From NCBI GenBank assembly GCA_964562375.1, contig CAZLSW010000108.1, forward strand, positions 1-8,054: a stretch of 8,054 nucleotides of DNA, read 5' to 3'. This document shows, one piece after another, positions 1 through 6,682 of this stretch. Every line of letters starts with the position of its first letter. Positions within the stretch are counted from its first letter, which is position 1. The DNA is from JAJPXC01 sp964562375 (lineage in GTDB: Bacteria; Bacteroidota; Bacteroidia; Bacteroidales; Muribaculaceae). Under the pieces are notes generated by a model. It ran no database searches and was not told where the DNA came from. It saw only the letters and a program-made list of their open reading frames with translations. The translations under genes and the position numbers were made by a program.

Positions 1-2
1 CC

Positions 3-59
3 GTGACCATCGTCCTGGAACTCGATGGAGGCACCTGTGTCGGCACCTACACCCCTTAA
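3..59 (+). CDS. C-terminal end of an unidentified protein (partial)
   Basis: This frame is open from the window edge to a TAA stop at 57-59 and gives 18 residues ending in LDGGTCVGTYTP. The protein cannot be identified from so little. The ending is short, glycine- and threonine-rich and carries one cysteine. It has a faint likeness to the DGSC-TPPP stretch near the end of the precursor that follows, so it could be the tail of a second precursor peptide, but it could equally be the end of any secreted protein. It lies 95 bp upstream of the precursor on the same strand. Confidence 0.4.
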   Translation: MTIVLELDGGTCVGTYTP

Positions 60-102
60 ACCAACCTTATCAAGAGATAGTCGACAATCTCCTGCCATTG
101 AG

Positions 103-112
103 CATTGCAATG
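103..112. promoter_or_regulatory. 10-bp perfect palindrome upstream of the precursor gene
   Basis: CATTGCAATG is identical to its reverse complement and lies 42 bp before the precursor start codon, in the 95-bp gap where a promoter or operator for the peptide operon would be expected. I see no clear Bacteroidetes promoter (TTTG, then TAnnTTTG) in this gap. The palindrome is short enough to occur by chance, so a role as an operator is only a suggestion. Confidence 0.15.
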
Positions 113-154
113 TAAAAGAAATGTATCATCCATAAATTAACAACCGATAGACCA

Positions 155-385
155 ATGAACAACAAAAACGAAAAACCGACACTCGTTCCTGCCAGTCTGG
201 ATCTCCTTCAAGAGATGGAGCAGATTCAGATCAAAGGAGGGAACGCTCTTATGGATGCATGGGCCATTTATGGTAACAAATGCTCTGTTGTGTACACTTA
301 CTGCGATGGGGCACATTGTGTTGCCACCTGCTTCCCAACTCAGGCTGACGGGTCTTGTACGCCCCCACCAACCGAGGGCGAATGA
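155..385 (+). CDS. GG-leader RiPP precursor peptide with five-cysteine core
   Basis: This 76-residue protein is most likely the substrate of the radical SAM enzyme downstream. Residues 1-29 form a double-glycine leader: hydrophobic positions L15, L18, M21, I24 and I26 are spaced as on an amphipathic helix and end in KGG at 27-29, the cut site recognised by C39 peptidase transporters. The predicted core, residues 30-76, has five cysteines (43, 50, 55, 59, 68; pattern C-x6-C-x4-C-x3-C-x8-C). It also has several aromatic residues (W36, Y39, Y47, Y49, H54, F60) and ends in a Pro/Glu-rich tail. The layout matches the GG-Bacteroidales natural-product precursors known next to radical SAM maturases. 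There is no Shine-Dalgarno, as is usual in Bacteroidetes. The stop codon lies inside a strong hairpin. The odd number of cysteines means not all can be in pairwise disulfides within one molecule. The modification and the biological target are unknown. Confidence 0.88.
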   Translation: MNNKNEKPTLVPASLDLLQEMEQIQIKGGNALMDAWAIYGNKCSVVYTYCDGAHCVATCFPTQADGSCTPPPTEGE

Positions 386-417
386 TAGAGAGGGCATCGG
401 ATGCCCTCTCTATCATT
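381..417 (+). terminator. 17-bp perfect hairpin at the precursor stop codon (likely attenuator)
   Basis: The arm AATGATAGAGAGGGCAT (381-397) is the exact reverse complement of 401-417, with a CGG loop. The stem starts at the precursor stop codon (383-385). It is followed by AT-rich sequence (TACTATTAGTATTGAC) but not a clean T-run, so it may terminate only part of the transcripts or protect the 3' end of the precursor message. Either effect would give more substrate peptide than enzyme, a common arrangement in RiPP operons. The stem also covers an in-frame ATG at 382, which makes that codon an unlikely start for the maturase. Confidence 0.8.
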
Positions 418-438
418 ACTATTAGTATTGACTTAATT

Positions 439-1713
439 ATGCAACACATGCAACCTAACCCCTACCTCGTTTCAATAGCGGAGAATGAACTGTCTTGGAT
501 TTACAACACCTTGACAGAAGGGTATTTCTCTGTCCAATCTCGGCATCTGTCACAATACATGGATATATTGAAGAACCCATTGGCGGCGCATCCCTCATTT
601 GATCCCTTTTTGAGCAAGATGCTACTGGGCGGATTTGTATTAGATGCCGATACGGATGTGAAGACTTTGGTTTCTAATAAATTTAGTGCTCAACTTCGGC
701 CCTGGGAATATCGGGCCATGATATTACCTACATACCAATGTAACCTTCGCTGTTGGTATTGTATACAACGCCATGAAAACACTAACATGACTCCCACAAT
801 GCTCACATGGGTATCTCATCACATTGAGCGTAGATTACGGGACATCCCGGATATCCAACATTTCCGGCTGTCATGGTTTGGAGGTGAACCTTTGCTCCAA
901 TTTGAAAAAGTAGCTTACATAACTAAACAGTGCAAAGACCTTGCGTCCTCCATGAAGAAGACTTTTTCATGCGATATCACAACCAACTCAACCTTGTTAA
1001 CGCCGAATCGGATCAATGAACTCAATCTGGCTGGTGTGGACTCATATCAGATAACAATTGATGGCGATAAAGAGAGCCATGACAAAGTGAAATGTTTACA
1101 CAACGCATCGGCTTTTGACAAAGTAATTGACAACATTAATTGTATCTGTCAAGTTTCTAATTGCATATTGAGGTTCAATTATACCAAGGGAAACCTAGAT
1201 CCGGAACTATTGGTGGGACAATTGGACAGGAAGGTTTCAAAGGAAGTGCGCACAAATATTAGATTTTTAATCTATAAGGTTTGGCAAGAGAAAGACACTC
1301 CAGAATTACAACAAAAAGTAGCCGCATTGTTCTTATTGGCTCAAGACGCTGGATTCAATCCCTACTATGCGACCACAGGGCTGTGCTACGCCGATCAGGC
1401 CCACTTTGATTGCTTTTACCCTAACGGAGTGATCGGGAAATGTGATAATCACCTTTTAGTGGAAGAAAATACCCGATTTGACTCAGATGGCAACCTTATA
1501 CGTAAGTCGCACCCGAAACTTGCAACTCCCTTGTTGGAGCAACTGGGAGATGGGGACTGCAGGGAATGCGTGTATCTACCGATATGCTGGGGGCCTTGTT
1601 ACTCAAAACGCAAAGCCATGTATCAACATCACCAAAAAATCCGGTGTCCCTACACCGATAAACACAAGATTTTTTCCAAGTATATTTTGGATAAAATTTA
1701 TCATAGGATATGA
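439..1713 (+). CDS. Radical SAM/SPASM peptide maturase
   Basis: This cytoplasmic iron-sulfur enzyme is predicted to install S-adenosylmethionine-dependent crosslinks or other changes in the core of the neighbouring precursor. With the start at 439 it has 424 residues. An N-terminal region (about 1-95) is of the kind often used to bind leader peptides. The radical SAM motif is CNLRCWYC with C101, C105 and C108 (CX3CX2C), followed by GGE at 148-150. The C-terminal SPASM domain binds auxiliary clusters: C325-x9-C335, then CX2CX5CX3C at 374, 377, 383 and 387, then C403; C316 is extra. The frame is open back to a TTG at 355 inside the precursor and an ATG at 382 inside the hairpin. I prefer 439 (or 448), just past the hairpin. 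The end overlaps the next gene by ATGA. Thioether (sacti- or ranthipeptide) or aromatic carbon crosslinks are both possible. An anaerobic sulfatase-maturase role is less likely because no sulfatase is nearby. The gene is AT-rich compared with the transporter. Confidence 0.9.
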   Translation: MQHMQPNPYLVSIAENELSWIYNTLTEGYFSVQSRHLSQYMDILKNPLAAHPSFDPFLSKMLLGGFVLDADTDVKTLVSNKFSAQLRPWEYRAMILPTYQCNLRCWYCIQRHENTNMTPTMLTWVSHHIERRLRDIPDIQHFRLSWFGGEPLLQFEKVAYITKQCKDLASSMKKTFSCDITTNSTLLTPNRINELNLAGVDSYQITIDGDKESHDKVKCLHNASAFDKVIDNINCICQVSNCILRFNYTKGNLDPELLVGQLDRKVSKEVRTNIRFLIYKVWQEKDTPELQQKVAALFLLAQDAGFNPYYATTGLCYADQAHFDCFYPNGVIGKCDNHLLVEENTRFDSDGNLIRKSHPKLATPLLEQLGDGDCRECVYLPICWGPCYSKRKAMYQHHQKIRCPYTDKHKIFSKYILDKIYHRI

Positions 1714-3806
1714 AGGCTCAGTACCGATGGGGAGCTCTCTGGGTTCTGAGTTGGTGGGGTGCTGTATGCCAAGCGGGAGAACCAGCAGACTCCATTGGAG
1801 CCGTGTCACTAAACGAAGTGGAGGTGACCTCGCAAAACTTAATGCACAAGGGGGACCACATGGTCATCATCCCGCCCAAAGAAGTAGCTCAAACATCCAT
1901 TGGAATCATACCACTCCTCAATGCATTGGCTCTCCCAGGGGTTAATGTAGATATGGTGAATAAAACGGCCACAATCTATCAAGGGAGCGTTATATATCAA
2001 ATCAACGGTGTGGAGAAAAGCAGGAACCAAGTCTTGTCCTTGTCTCCTCGCCAAATTCTCCGCATCGAATATTATGACGCCTGCCCCATGCGATATGCCG
2101 ACCAAGAAGGCGTAGGTGGAGTGTTGAATTTCGTGTTGCGAGATCCGGAACAAGGTTGGATTGTGCAAGAGAACATAACTGTCACCTTTACATCCCCTAG
2201 ATTTGAGAATAGCACCAGACTTCAATACAATCGAGACAAAAACCAGTGGCTTGCCGGATATTCCATGTGGAGCCATGACACACGGCATCGCAATATAGAA
2301 ATATCCGAAAGCTATCGCGGGGCTCAATCCCCAATGATACGCAATATCACTACTTCCAACGCTCCTTTCAAATACCTTATCAACGAACCCTATATAGAAT
2401 GGAGCGCCACCCCCGACTCTCTCTGGGTCATAATCTCCAACCTATCGCTTAACACGCTAAACAATAGCGGACACCAAGAATCGGTAGGCGAGGTGACAGT
2501 TGCTTCCATGCGAACCCCTTACACTTCTCTTCAAGAAGACAAGCGCTCATCGCTCCTCCCCCAGCTGGATCTCTACGCGAAAAGAACCGCTCCCAACAAG
2601 CACACGTTTGAGGTCAATATGGTAGGCTCATATTTTCATGGCACCAATTCCTGGCTCTACCACGAAGATCCCCAATCGCACGTTGGGGACTACTCTTACC
2701 ATATCAAGGGACGACGATGGTCTCTTACATCCGAAACCCGGTACTCTATGCCGTTGCGTAAAGGCCGCTTAACCCTAGGGCTACGGGACAAATACGCTCA
2801 AAATCGTAGCGATTATGAAGGCCTGCTCACCCAAACGTCATCCAAAATCTTTACAAATCACTTCTATGCCTATGCCTCACTATTCTGGCCAATCGGACCA
2901 GTGCGCTGTACCGTAGGCGAGGGACTCAGGATATTCTCTTCAAAGGAAAGGGAATTGAACCACTTTACTGCCTATGTTACCAATCTCAACGTCCAATACC
3001 GTCCCTTGCCGCAACTGAACCTGCGTTTATATTTCTCCTACAATCCTACTTCGCCTACCGCCAGCCAGCTCGACGCAACTCTGGTACAAGTAGATGATTA
3101 TAATGCCACAAGAGGTAATCCGAAATTGAAAGTGCAAGGCAACTATCTTCTACATCTCGCTGCTAACTATTCCATTGGCCCTTTCTCGGTTACATGGGTT
3201 AATCGCATGAACTACATCAAAGACGCAATTTGCGGGGTAGTGAAATATGAGAACAACATATATGTGGTCCAACAAATCAATGCCAATCGATATATGCATA
3301 TCTTTTCCCAACTTGACTGCTCATTAAATTGGAAGATGGGGTCCTGGGCTTGGACTGCGGTCGGAAATATAGAGATAAATCGTTACGACAGCGATCTCTA
3401 TCGAGGACACTCATTAGCATCGAATCAGTTCCTATACCAACTGCATCTTCTCGCATGTTTTAAGGAGAAACTTCAATTCCAATTAACATGGGAACCTCAC
3501 TACACTACCCAATGGGGAGAAACCACAACCTATACCAGCTCTAAACTCACAGGGGCCATTACCTATGCCTGTCACCCTTTTGATTTTTCCTTGCTGGGTC
3601 AATGGCTTGGGGGACGCTCTTTCTTGCGAGGAACCACCCATAGCCCCATATTACATAAAAGCAGTTGCGTTCGTTATCCCAAAATGGATAATACCATTTG
3701 CCTCAACATTGGATTCTCGTTTGCCACCGGGAAACAAATCAAGCAACAGAGAAAAGGCCTCTCTAACAAGGATTCTGAAGCTGGCATGCGTTATCTTGGC
3801 GATTAA
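1710..3806 (+). CDS. TonB-dependent receptor-like outer-membrane protein
   Basis: This 698-residue protein is predicted to be an outer-membrane beta-barrel with a plug. Residues 1-22 form a signal peptide (KAQYR, a hydrophobic stretch, then a likely cut after CQA). The region from LNEVEVTSQ at about 34 to NFVLRD at about 145 is a plug domain, including INGVEKSRNQ and the RIEYY segment. The rest is barrel, with the RGNPKLKV hallmark at 468-475 and a tail GLSNKDSEAG typical of Bacteroidales receptors of the OMP_b-brl_3 type. It lacks the N-terminal carboxypeptidase-like domain of SusC proteins and no SusD partner is present. The start codon overlaps the maturase stop, so the two are translationally coupled. 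The position suggests that it handles the peptide product, by release, re-uptake or protection of the producer; which of these cannot be decided here. The mature protein has eight cysteines, at 125, 400, 508, 537, 583, 621, 653 and 664, which seems many for this family. Confidence 0.85.
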   Translation: MKAQYRWGALWVLSWWGAVCQAGEPADSIGAVSLNEVEVTSQNLMHKGDHMVIIPPKEVAQTSIGIIPLLNALALPGVNVDMVNKTATIYQGSVIYQINGVEKSRNQVLSLSPRQILRIEYYDACPMRYADQEGVGGVLNFVLRDPEQGWIVQENITVTFTSPRFENSTRLQYNRDKNQWLAGYSMWSHDTRHRNIEISESYRGAQSPMIRNITTSNAPFKYLINEPYIEWSATPDSLWVIISNLSLNTLNNSGHQESVGEVTVASMRTPYTSLQEDKRSSLLPQLDLYAKRTAPNKHTFEVNMVGSYFHGTNSWLYHEDPQSHVGDYSYHIKGRRWSLTSETRYSMPLRKGRLTLGLRDKYAQNRSDYEGLLTQTSSKIFTNHFYAYASLFWPIGPVRCTVGEGLRIFSSKERELNHFTAYVTNLNVQYRPLPQLNLRLYFSYNPTSPTASQLDATLVQVDDYNATRGNPKLKVQGNYLLHLAANYSIGPFSVTWVNRMNYIKDAICGVVKYENNIYVVQQINANRYMHIFSQLDCSLNWKMGSWAWTAVGNIEINRYDSDLYRGHSLASNQFLYQLHLLACFKEKLQFQLTWEPHYTTQWGETTTYTSSKLTGAITYACHPFDFSLLGQWLGGRSFLRGTTHSPILHKSSCVRYPKMDNTICLNIGFSFATGKQIKQQRKGLSNKDSEAGMRYLGD

Positions 3807-3812
3807 TGCGAT

Positions 3813-6005
3813 ATGGCATCCATGGTTTTCATTCGCCAGCGTGACGGTATGCAGTGTGGAGTGGCGTGCCTGGCTATGGCCTCTGCCGCATTTGGGCATC
3901 GGTATGCCATGAGCGAGCTTGAGAGATGGTGTACCCTTACCCATGAAGGTGTGTCGCTCAAAGGTATCGCCGACGGGGCAAAGGCTTTGGGTATCGAGAC
4001 CAAAGGCGTCAAGTCGACCATTGACGAGTTAGCGGAATGCCCGCTGCCCGCAATTCTTCATTGGAATCAGAACCATTTCGTAATGCTCTATAAGGTAAAC
4101 CGGCGGGGCACAAGGTTTTGGATCGCTGATCCGGCCAAAGGTAAATATACCGTCAACCGCGATGGGCTGCGCAAGCACTGGGTATCGACCAAGAGCCATG
4201 GCCAGGAGAAGGGCATCGCACTGCTCTTGGAACCCACCGAGGAGTTCTATGAGCGGCAGCCGGCTTACTATGGCGAACGGCGCTCGTTCCGGTTCCTGTG
4301 GGAATACATCCTGCAATACAAGCGGTATTTTGGCCAAATCGTGTTGGGATTGCTCCTTGGCTGCGTGCTGCAGCTGATACTGCCGTTCCTCACCCAGTGG
4401 ATCGTCGACTTGGGCATCAAGCACGGCGACATCCGGCTTATTTGGCTGATACTGCTTGGCGAGCTTATGATCGTGGCGGGGCGCACGGCCACCGATTTCA
4501 TCCGAAGGTGGCTGCTGCTCCATATCTCGATGCGCATCAACATATCGCTGGTGAGCGACTTCTTCATCAAGCTGCTGAAGCTGCCGATGTCGTTCTTCGA
4601 CACCAAGCTCACGGGCGACCTGCTGCAGCGCATGGGTGACCACCAGAGGGTGCAGTCGTTCCTTACCAACCAGGTGCTGAGCGTCACATTCTCGATGCTG
4701 TCGTTCGCTGTGTTCGGCCTGGTGCTGCTGATCTACGACCCGCTGATATTCGCGGTATTCGTCCTTGGCAGCGTGGTTTACGGGCTGTGGATTGCCAAGT
4801 TTCTGCGCCGGCGCAAGGTGCTCGATTACGAACTTTTCGAGCAGCAGGCCATAAACAACAACCGCACCTACCAGTTCATCACCTCTATGCAGGAGATCAA
4901 GCTACAGAATTGCGAGCGGCGCCGCCGATGGGAGTGGGAAGACACCCAGGCCGACCTTTTCGACGTGCAGATGCGGGCCATGCGGCTCGAGCAGACCCAG
5001 CAGGCTGGGTCGATTTTCATCAACGAGGTGAAGAATATCCTGATTACCGTGCTGGCGGCGACGGCGGTGATCAACGGGCAGCTCTCGCTCGGCGCGATGC
5101 TCGCTATCCAGTACATCGTGGGACAACTCAACTCGCCCGTGCAGCAGCTCATGCAGTTCATCTACTCGCTCCAGGACGTGAAGATCTCTCTTGAGCGCAT
5201 CAATGAGATTCATGGCCGCGACAACGAGGAGGGATATTCGCCCCGGATCAAGGGGTTTACTGCCGACAAGGACATATCGCTGCGCTTCATCGATTTCAAG
5301 TACGACCCACACGCCACCGAGAACACCTTGGAGGACATCTCTTTCGAAATCCCCGCTGGGCACGTCACCGCCATCGTCGGGGCCAGCGGCAGCGGCAAGA
5401 CCACACTGATCAAACTCATGCTCGGCTACTACCACCCCACCGGAGGCTATATCAAGGTGGCCGACAAGGATCTTGACAAATACGACCTCAAATGGTGGCG
5501 CCAGCAGTGCGGCGTGGTGATGCAGGACGGGGTGATATTCTCCGAGTCCATCGCCCGTAACATCGCGGTGGATGATGGCGAGATTGACACCGAGCGACTC
5601 GAACAAGCCGCCCGCATCGCCTGCATCCACGATTTCGTGATGTCGCTGCCGCTGAAATACGACACCAAGATCGGTCCCGACGGTGTGGGGATGTCCCAGG
5701 GCCAAAAGCAGCGCATCCTCATAGCCCGCGCCGTCTACAAGAATCCCTCCTACATCTTCCTCGACGAGGCCACCAACGCTCTCGACGCCGAGAACGAGCG
5801 CGCTATCGTGCAGAACCTGCGGGAATTCTACCGGGGGCGCACCGTGGTGATCGTGGCCCATCGCCTGTCGACCGTGCGCGACGCCGACCAAATCGTGGTG
5901 CTCGACAAAGGCCGTCTGGCCGAGATCGCCAACCACGACATCCTGATCCTCAAACGCGGCAAATACTACAACCTCGTCAAAAACCAGCTCGAATTAGGCT
6001 CATGA
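3813..6005 (+). CDS. C39-peptidase ABC transporter (leader-cleaving peptide exporter)
   Basis: This inner-membrane exporter of 730 residues should cut the precursor after Gly-Gly and pump out the core using ATP. Domain order is peptidase C39 (about 1-140), ABC membrane domain (about 165-460) and ATPase (about 485-730). The peptidase has an intact active site: Q9 (oxyanion), C15 in MQCGVAC, H88 in NHFVML and D106 in IADP. The ATPase has Walker A GASGSGKT (523-530), Q-loop Q571, signature MSQGQ (627-631), Walker B YIFLDE ending at E652 and switch H683. The signature differs from the common LSGGQ, but LSQGQ-like forms occur in Bacteroidetes C39 exporters. The gene begins 6 bp after the receptor stop; M4 (3822) is an alternative start. 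It is clearly richer in G+C than the maturase, which may reflect a conserved transporter joined to a younger precursor and enzyme block. Confidence 0.95.
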   Translation: MASMVFIRQRDGMQCGVACLAMASAAFGHRYAMSELERWCTLTHEGVSLKGIADGAKALGIETKGVKSTIDELAECPLPAILHWNQNHFVMLYKVNRRGTRFWIADPAKGKYTVNRDGLRKHWVSTKSHGQEKGIALLLEPTEEFYERQPAYYGERRSFRFLWEYILQYKRYFGQIVLGLLLGCVLQLILPFLTQWIVDLGIKHGDIRLIWLILLGELMIVAGRTATDFIRRWLLLHISMRINISLVSDFFIKLLKLPMSFFDTKLTGDLLQRMGDHQRVQSFLTNQVLSVTFSMLSFAVFGLVLLIYDPLIFAVFVLGSVVYGLWIAKFLRRRKVLDYELFEQQAINNNRTYQFITSMQEIKLQNCERRRRWEWEDTQADLFDVQMRAMRLEQTQQAGSIFINEVKNILITVLAATAVINGQLSLGAMLAIQYIVGQLNSPVQQLMQFIYSLQDVKISLERINEIHGRDNEEGYSPRIKGFTADKDISLRFIDFKYDPHATENTLEDISFEIPAGHVTAIVGASGSGKTTLIKLMLGYYHPTGGYIKVADKDLDKYDLKWWRQQCGVVMQDGVIFSESIARNIAVDDGEIDTERLEQAARIACIHDFVMSLPLKYDTKIGPDGVGMSQGQKQRILIARAVYKNPSYIFLDEATNALDAENERAIVQNLREFYRGRTVVIVAHRLSTVRDADQIVVLDKGRLAEIANHDILILKRGKYYNLVKNQLELGS

Positions 6006-6283
6006 ACACGAATACCGACCCCTGTGCTAATAATGCCGATAACAACATTGGCAATCACTCCGGCACCCACGACAAGATAGAACTGCGCTCACAGAAAGTG
6101 CGCCGCCTGATCGGCGACGTCCCCGGCGGACTTGTCCGCTGGGGCATCGCCCTCATCGCCCTTATCTTCGCCTTGCTGATCATCGCCCTGGTCTGCCTCC
6201 CTTACCCCTACAGCGACGGCGAATCCATCCTCTCCCACCTGATTACTCCGATTAAATCCTCCCCTGACGCGCTGAACTTTTAA
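6002..6283 (+). CDS. Small single-pass membrane protein resembling the N-terminal anchor of HlyD-type adaptors
   Basis: This 93-residue protein overlaps the transporter stop by ATGA, so it is almost certainly co-translated. Residues 1-24 are polar and Asn-rich. Residues 25-48 (IELRSQKVRRLIGDVP...VRWG) closely resemble the start of Bacteroidetes HlyD-family adaptors, which typically read IELRSEEVQ...P...IRWG before the membrane helix. One transmembrane helix follows (about 46-66), then LPYPYSDGE where full adaptors enter their periplasmic part. The protein ends about 25 residues later, whereas HlyD adaptors are usually around 400 residues with coiled-coil and barrel-sandwich domains. It may be a truncated adaptor remnant or an independent small subunit of the exporter. 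I see no further adaptor sequence in the AT-rich DNA that follows. Composition matches the transporter. Confidence 0.75.
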   Translation: MNTNTDPCANNADNNIGNHSGTHDKIELRSQKVRRLIGDVPGGLVRWGIALIALIFALLIIALVCLPYPYSDGESILSHLITPIKSSPDALNF

Positions 6284-6350
6284 CACACAAATCCATATTT
6301 ACATAAAACCATATTTACATAAATACATAAACAAGCATTTACATAAACAG
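6283..6350 (+). repeat. 16-bp-period repeat cluster A
   Basis: The core ATTTACATAAA occurs at 6297-6307, 6313-6323 and 6337-6347. The first two are 16 bp apart, in nearly identical 16-mers (CCATATTTACATAAAA and the same ending in T). The third is 24 bp further, with a partial TACATAAA (6324-6331) between. The cluster opens with ACACACAAATCCATAT (6283-6298), which recurs with one change at 6667-6682. It begins immediately after the small membrane gene. Confidence 0.85.
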
Positions 6351-6680
6351 AATTGTCGGATTGTTGTCAATGACTATGGCAATGGCAATGGCGACACTTC
6401 AATTCTTTGAGTCATTGGGGAAGGGATGCATTGGCGAATACCTCTTGTGATAATTACAACTTTGAAAATGTCGCAAATTCCGACAATGTTTCGCACCTTT
6501 GTCTTGCATTACCACCAGCACAACATCACATTTTTCATGAAAGGAACAGCCCCAACAACCCAGAATATATTTCATCCCAGCGAGATCCAACCCTATGTAA
6601 ATACACATTTGCATAAATCAAGATTTGCATAAAAACACATTTACATAAATACATATTTTTTCATAGACACATAAATCCAT
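6284..6680. other. AT-rich intergenic region without a credible gene
   Basis: These 397 bp separate the peptide operon from the next gene pair. The two ends carry clusters of a 16-bp-period repeat, annotated separately. The middle (about 6350-6593) has a short ATGGCA/ATGGCG triple (6376-6393), small inverted repeats such as CAATGACT (6368-6375) with AGTCATTG (6410-6417), and a weak promoter candidate. Open frames of 68-71 codons on both strands run into the repeats and have no recognisable domain, so I do not call them genes. No hairpin with a T-run follows the small membrane gene, so its transcript end is not visible. Confidence 0.6.
6469..6501 (+). promoter_or_regulatory. Weak candidate promoter for the ribbon-helix-helix/TPR pair
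   Basis: CACCTTTG at 6494-6501 matches the Bacteroidetes -7 element TAnnTTTG at all but the first base. A small inverted repeat, TGTCG (6469-6473) and CGACA (6481-6485), sits just upstream. No good -33 TTTG is found at the usual 19-21 bp distance; the nearest TTTG (6461-6464) is too far. If real, the transcript would have a leader of about 170 bases containing repeat cluster B. Confidence 0.25.
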
Positions 6681-6682
6681 AT
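6594..6682 (+). repeat. 16-bp-period repeat cluster B abutting a start codon
   Basis: The core ATTTRCATAAA occurs at 6607-6617, 6623-6633 (both with G at R) and 6639-6649 (A), exactly 16 bp apart. An inverted copy, TATGTAAAT, lies at 6594-6602. The cluster ends with ACACATAAATCCATAT (6667-6682), whose last AT belongs to the ATG of the ribbon-helix-helix gene at 6681. The position suggests an operator, perhaps for the gene's own product, or a replication-slippage-prone leader. Binding of any protein is inferred, not seen. Confidence 0.85.

Noticed and set aside
355..438. N-terminal extension of the maturase starting at TTG 355 or ATG 382
   Set aside because: It would overlap the precursor or the perfect hairpin, and the added residues are encoded by the hairpin itself; 439 or 448 is more sensible.
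439..1713. Anaerobic sulfatase-maturating enzyme
   Set aside because: The cysteine layout alone would allow it, but there is no sulfatase nearby and the enzyme is joined to a GG-leader peptide and C39 exporter.
4902..5936. Long minus-strand frame of 344 codons
   Set aside because: It lies opposite the ABC transporter with all catalytic motifs intact on the + strand. It is His/Val/Gly-rich, as expected for an antisense shadow of a GC-rich gene.
6350..6420. Structured RNA or riboswitch from small inverted repeats
   Set aside because: The pairings (CAATGACT with AGTCATTG, GAATTG with CAATTC) are short, overlap one another and form no recognised fold.
6407..6632. Overlapping + strand frames of 69 and 68 codons, and the minus frame 6399-6614
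   Set aside because: They have no domain or signal, run into the repeat cluster, and compete in overlapping frames.
6283..6682. CRISPR array
   Set aside because: The repeat is about 11-16 bp with almost no spacer, and the copies are degenerate; CRISPR repeats are longer with unique spacers of similar size.
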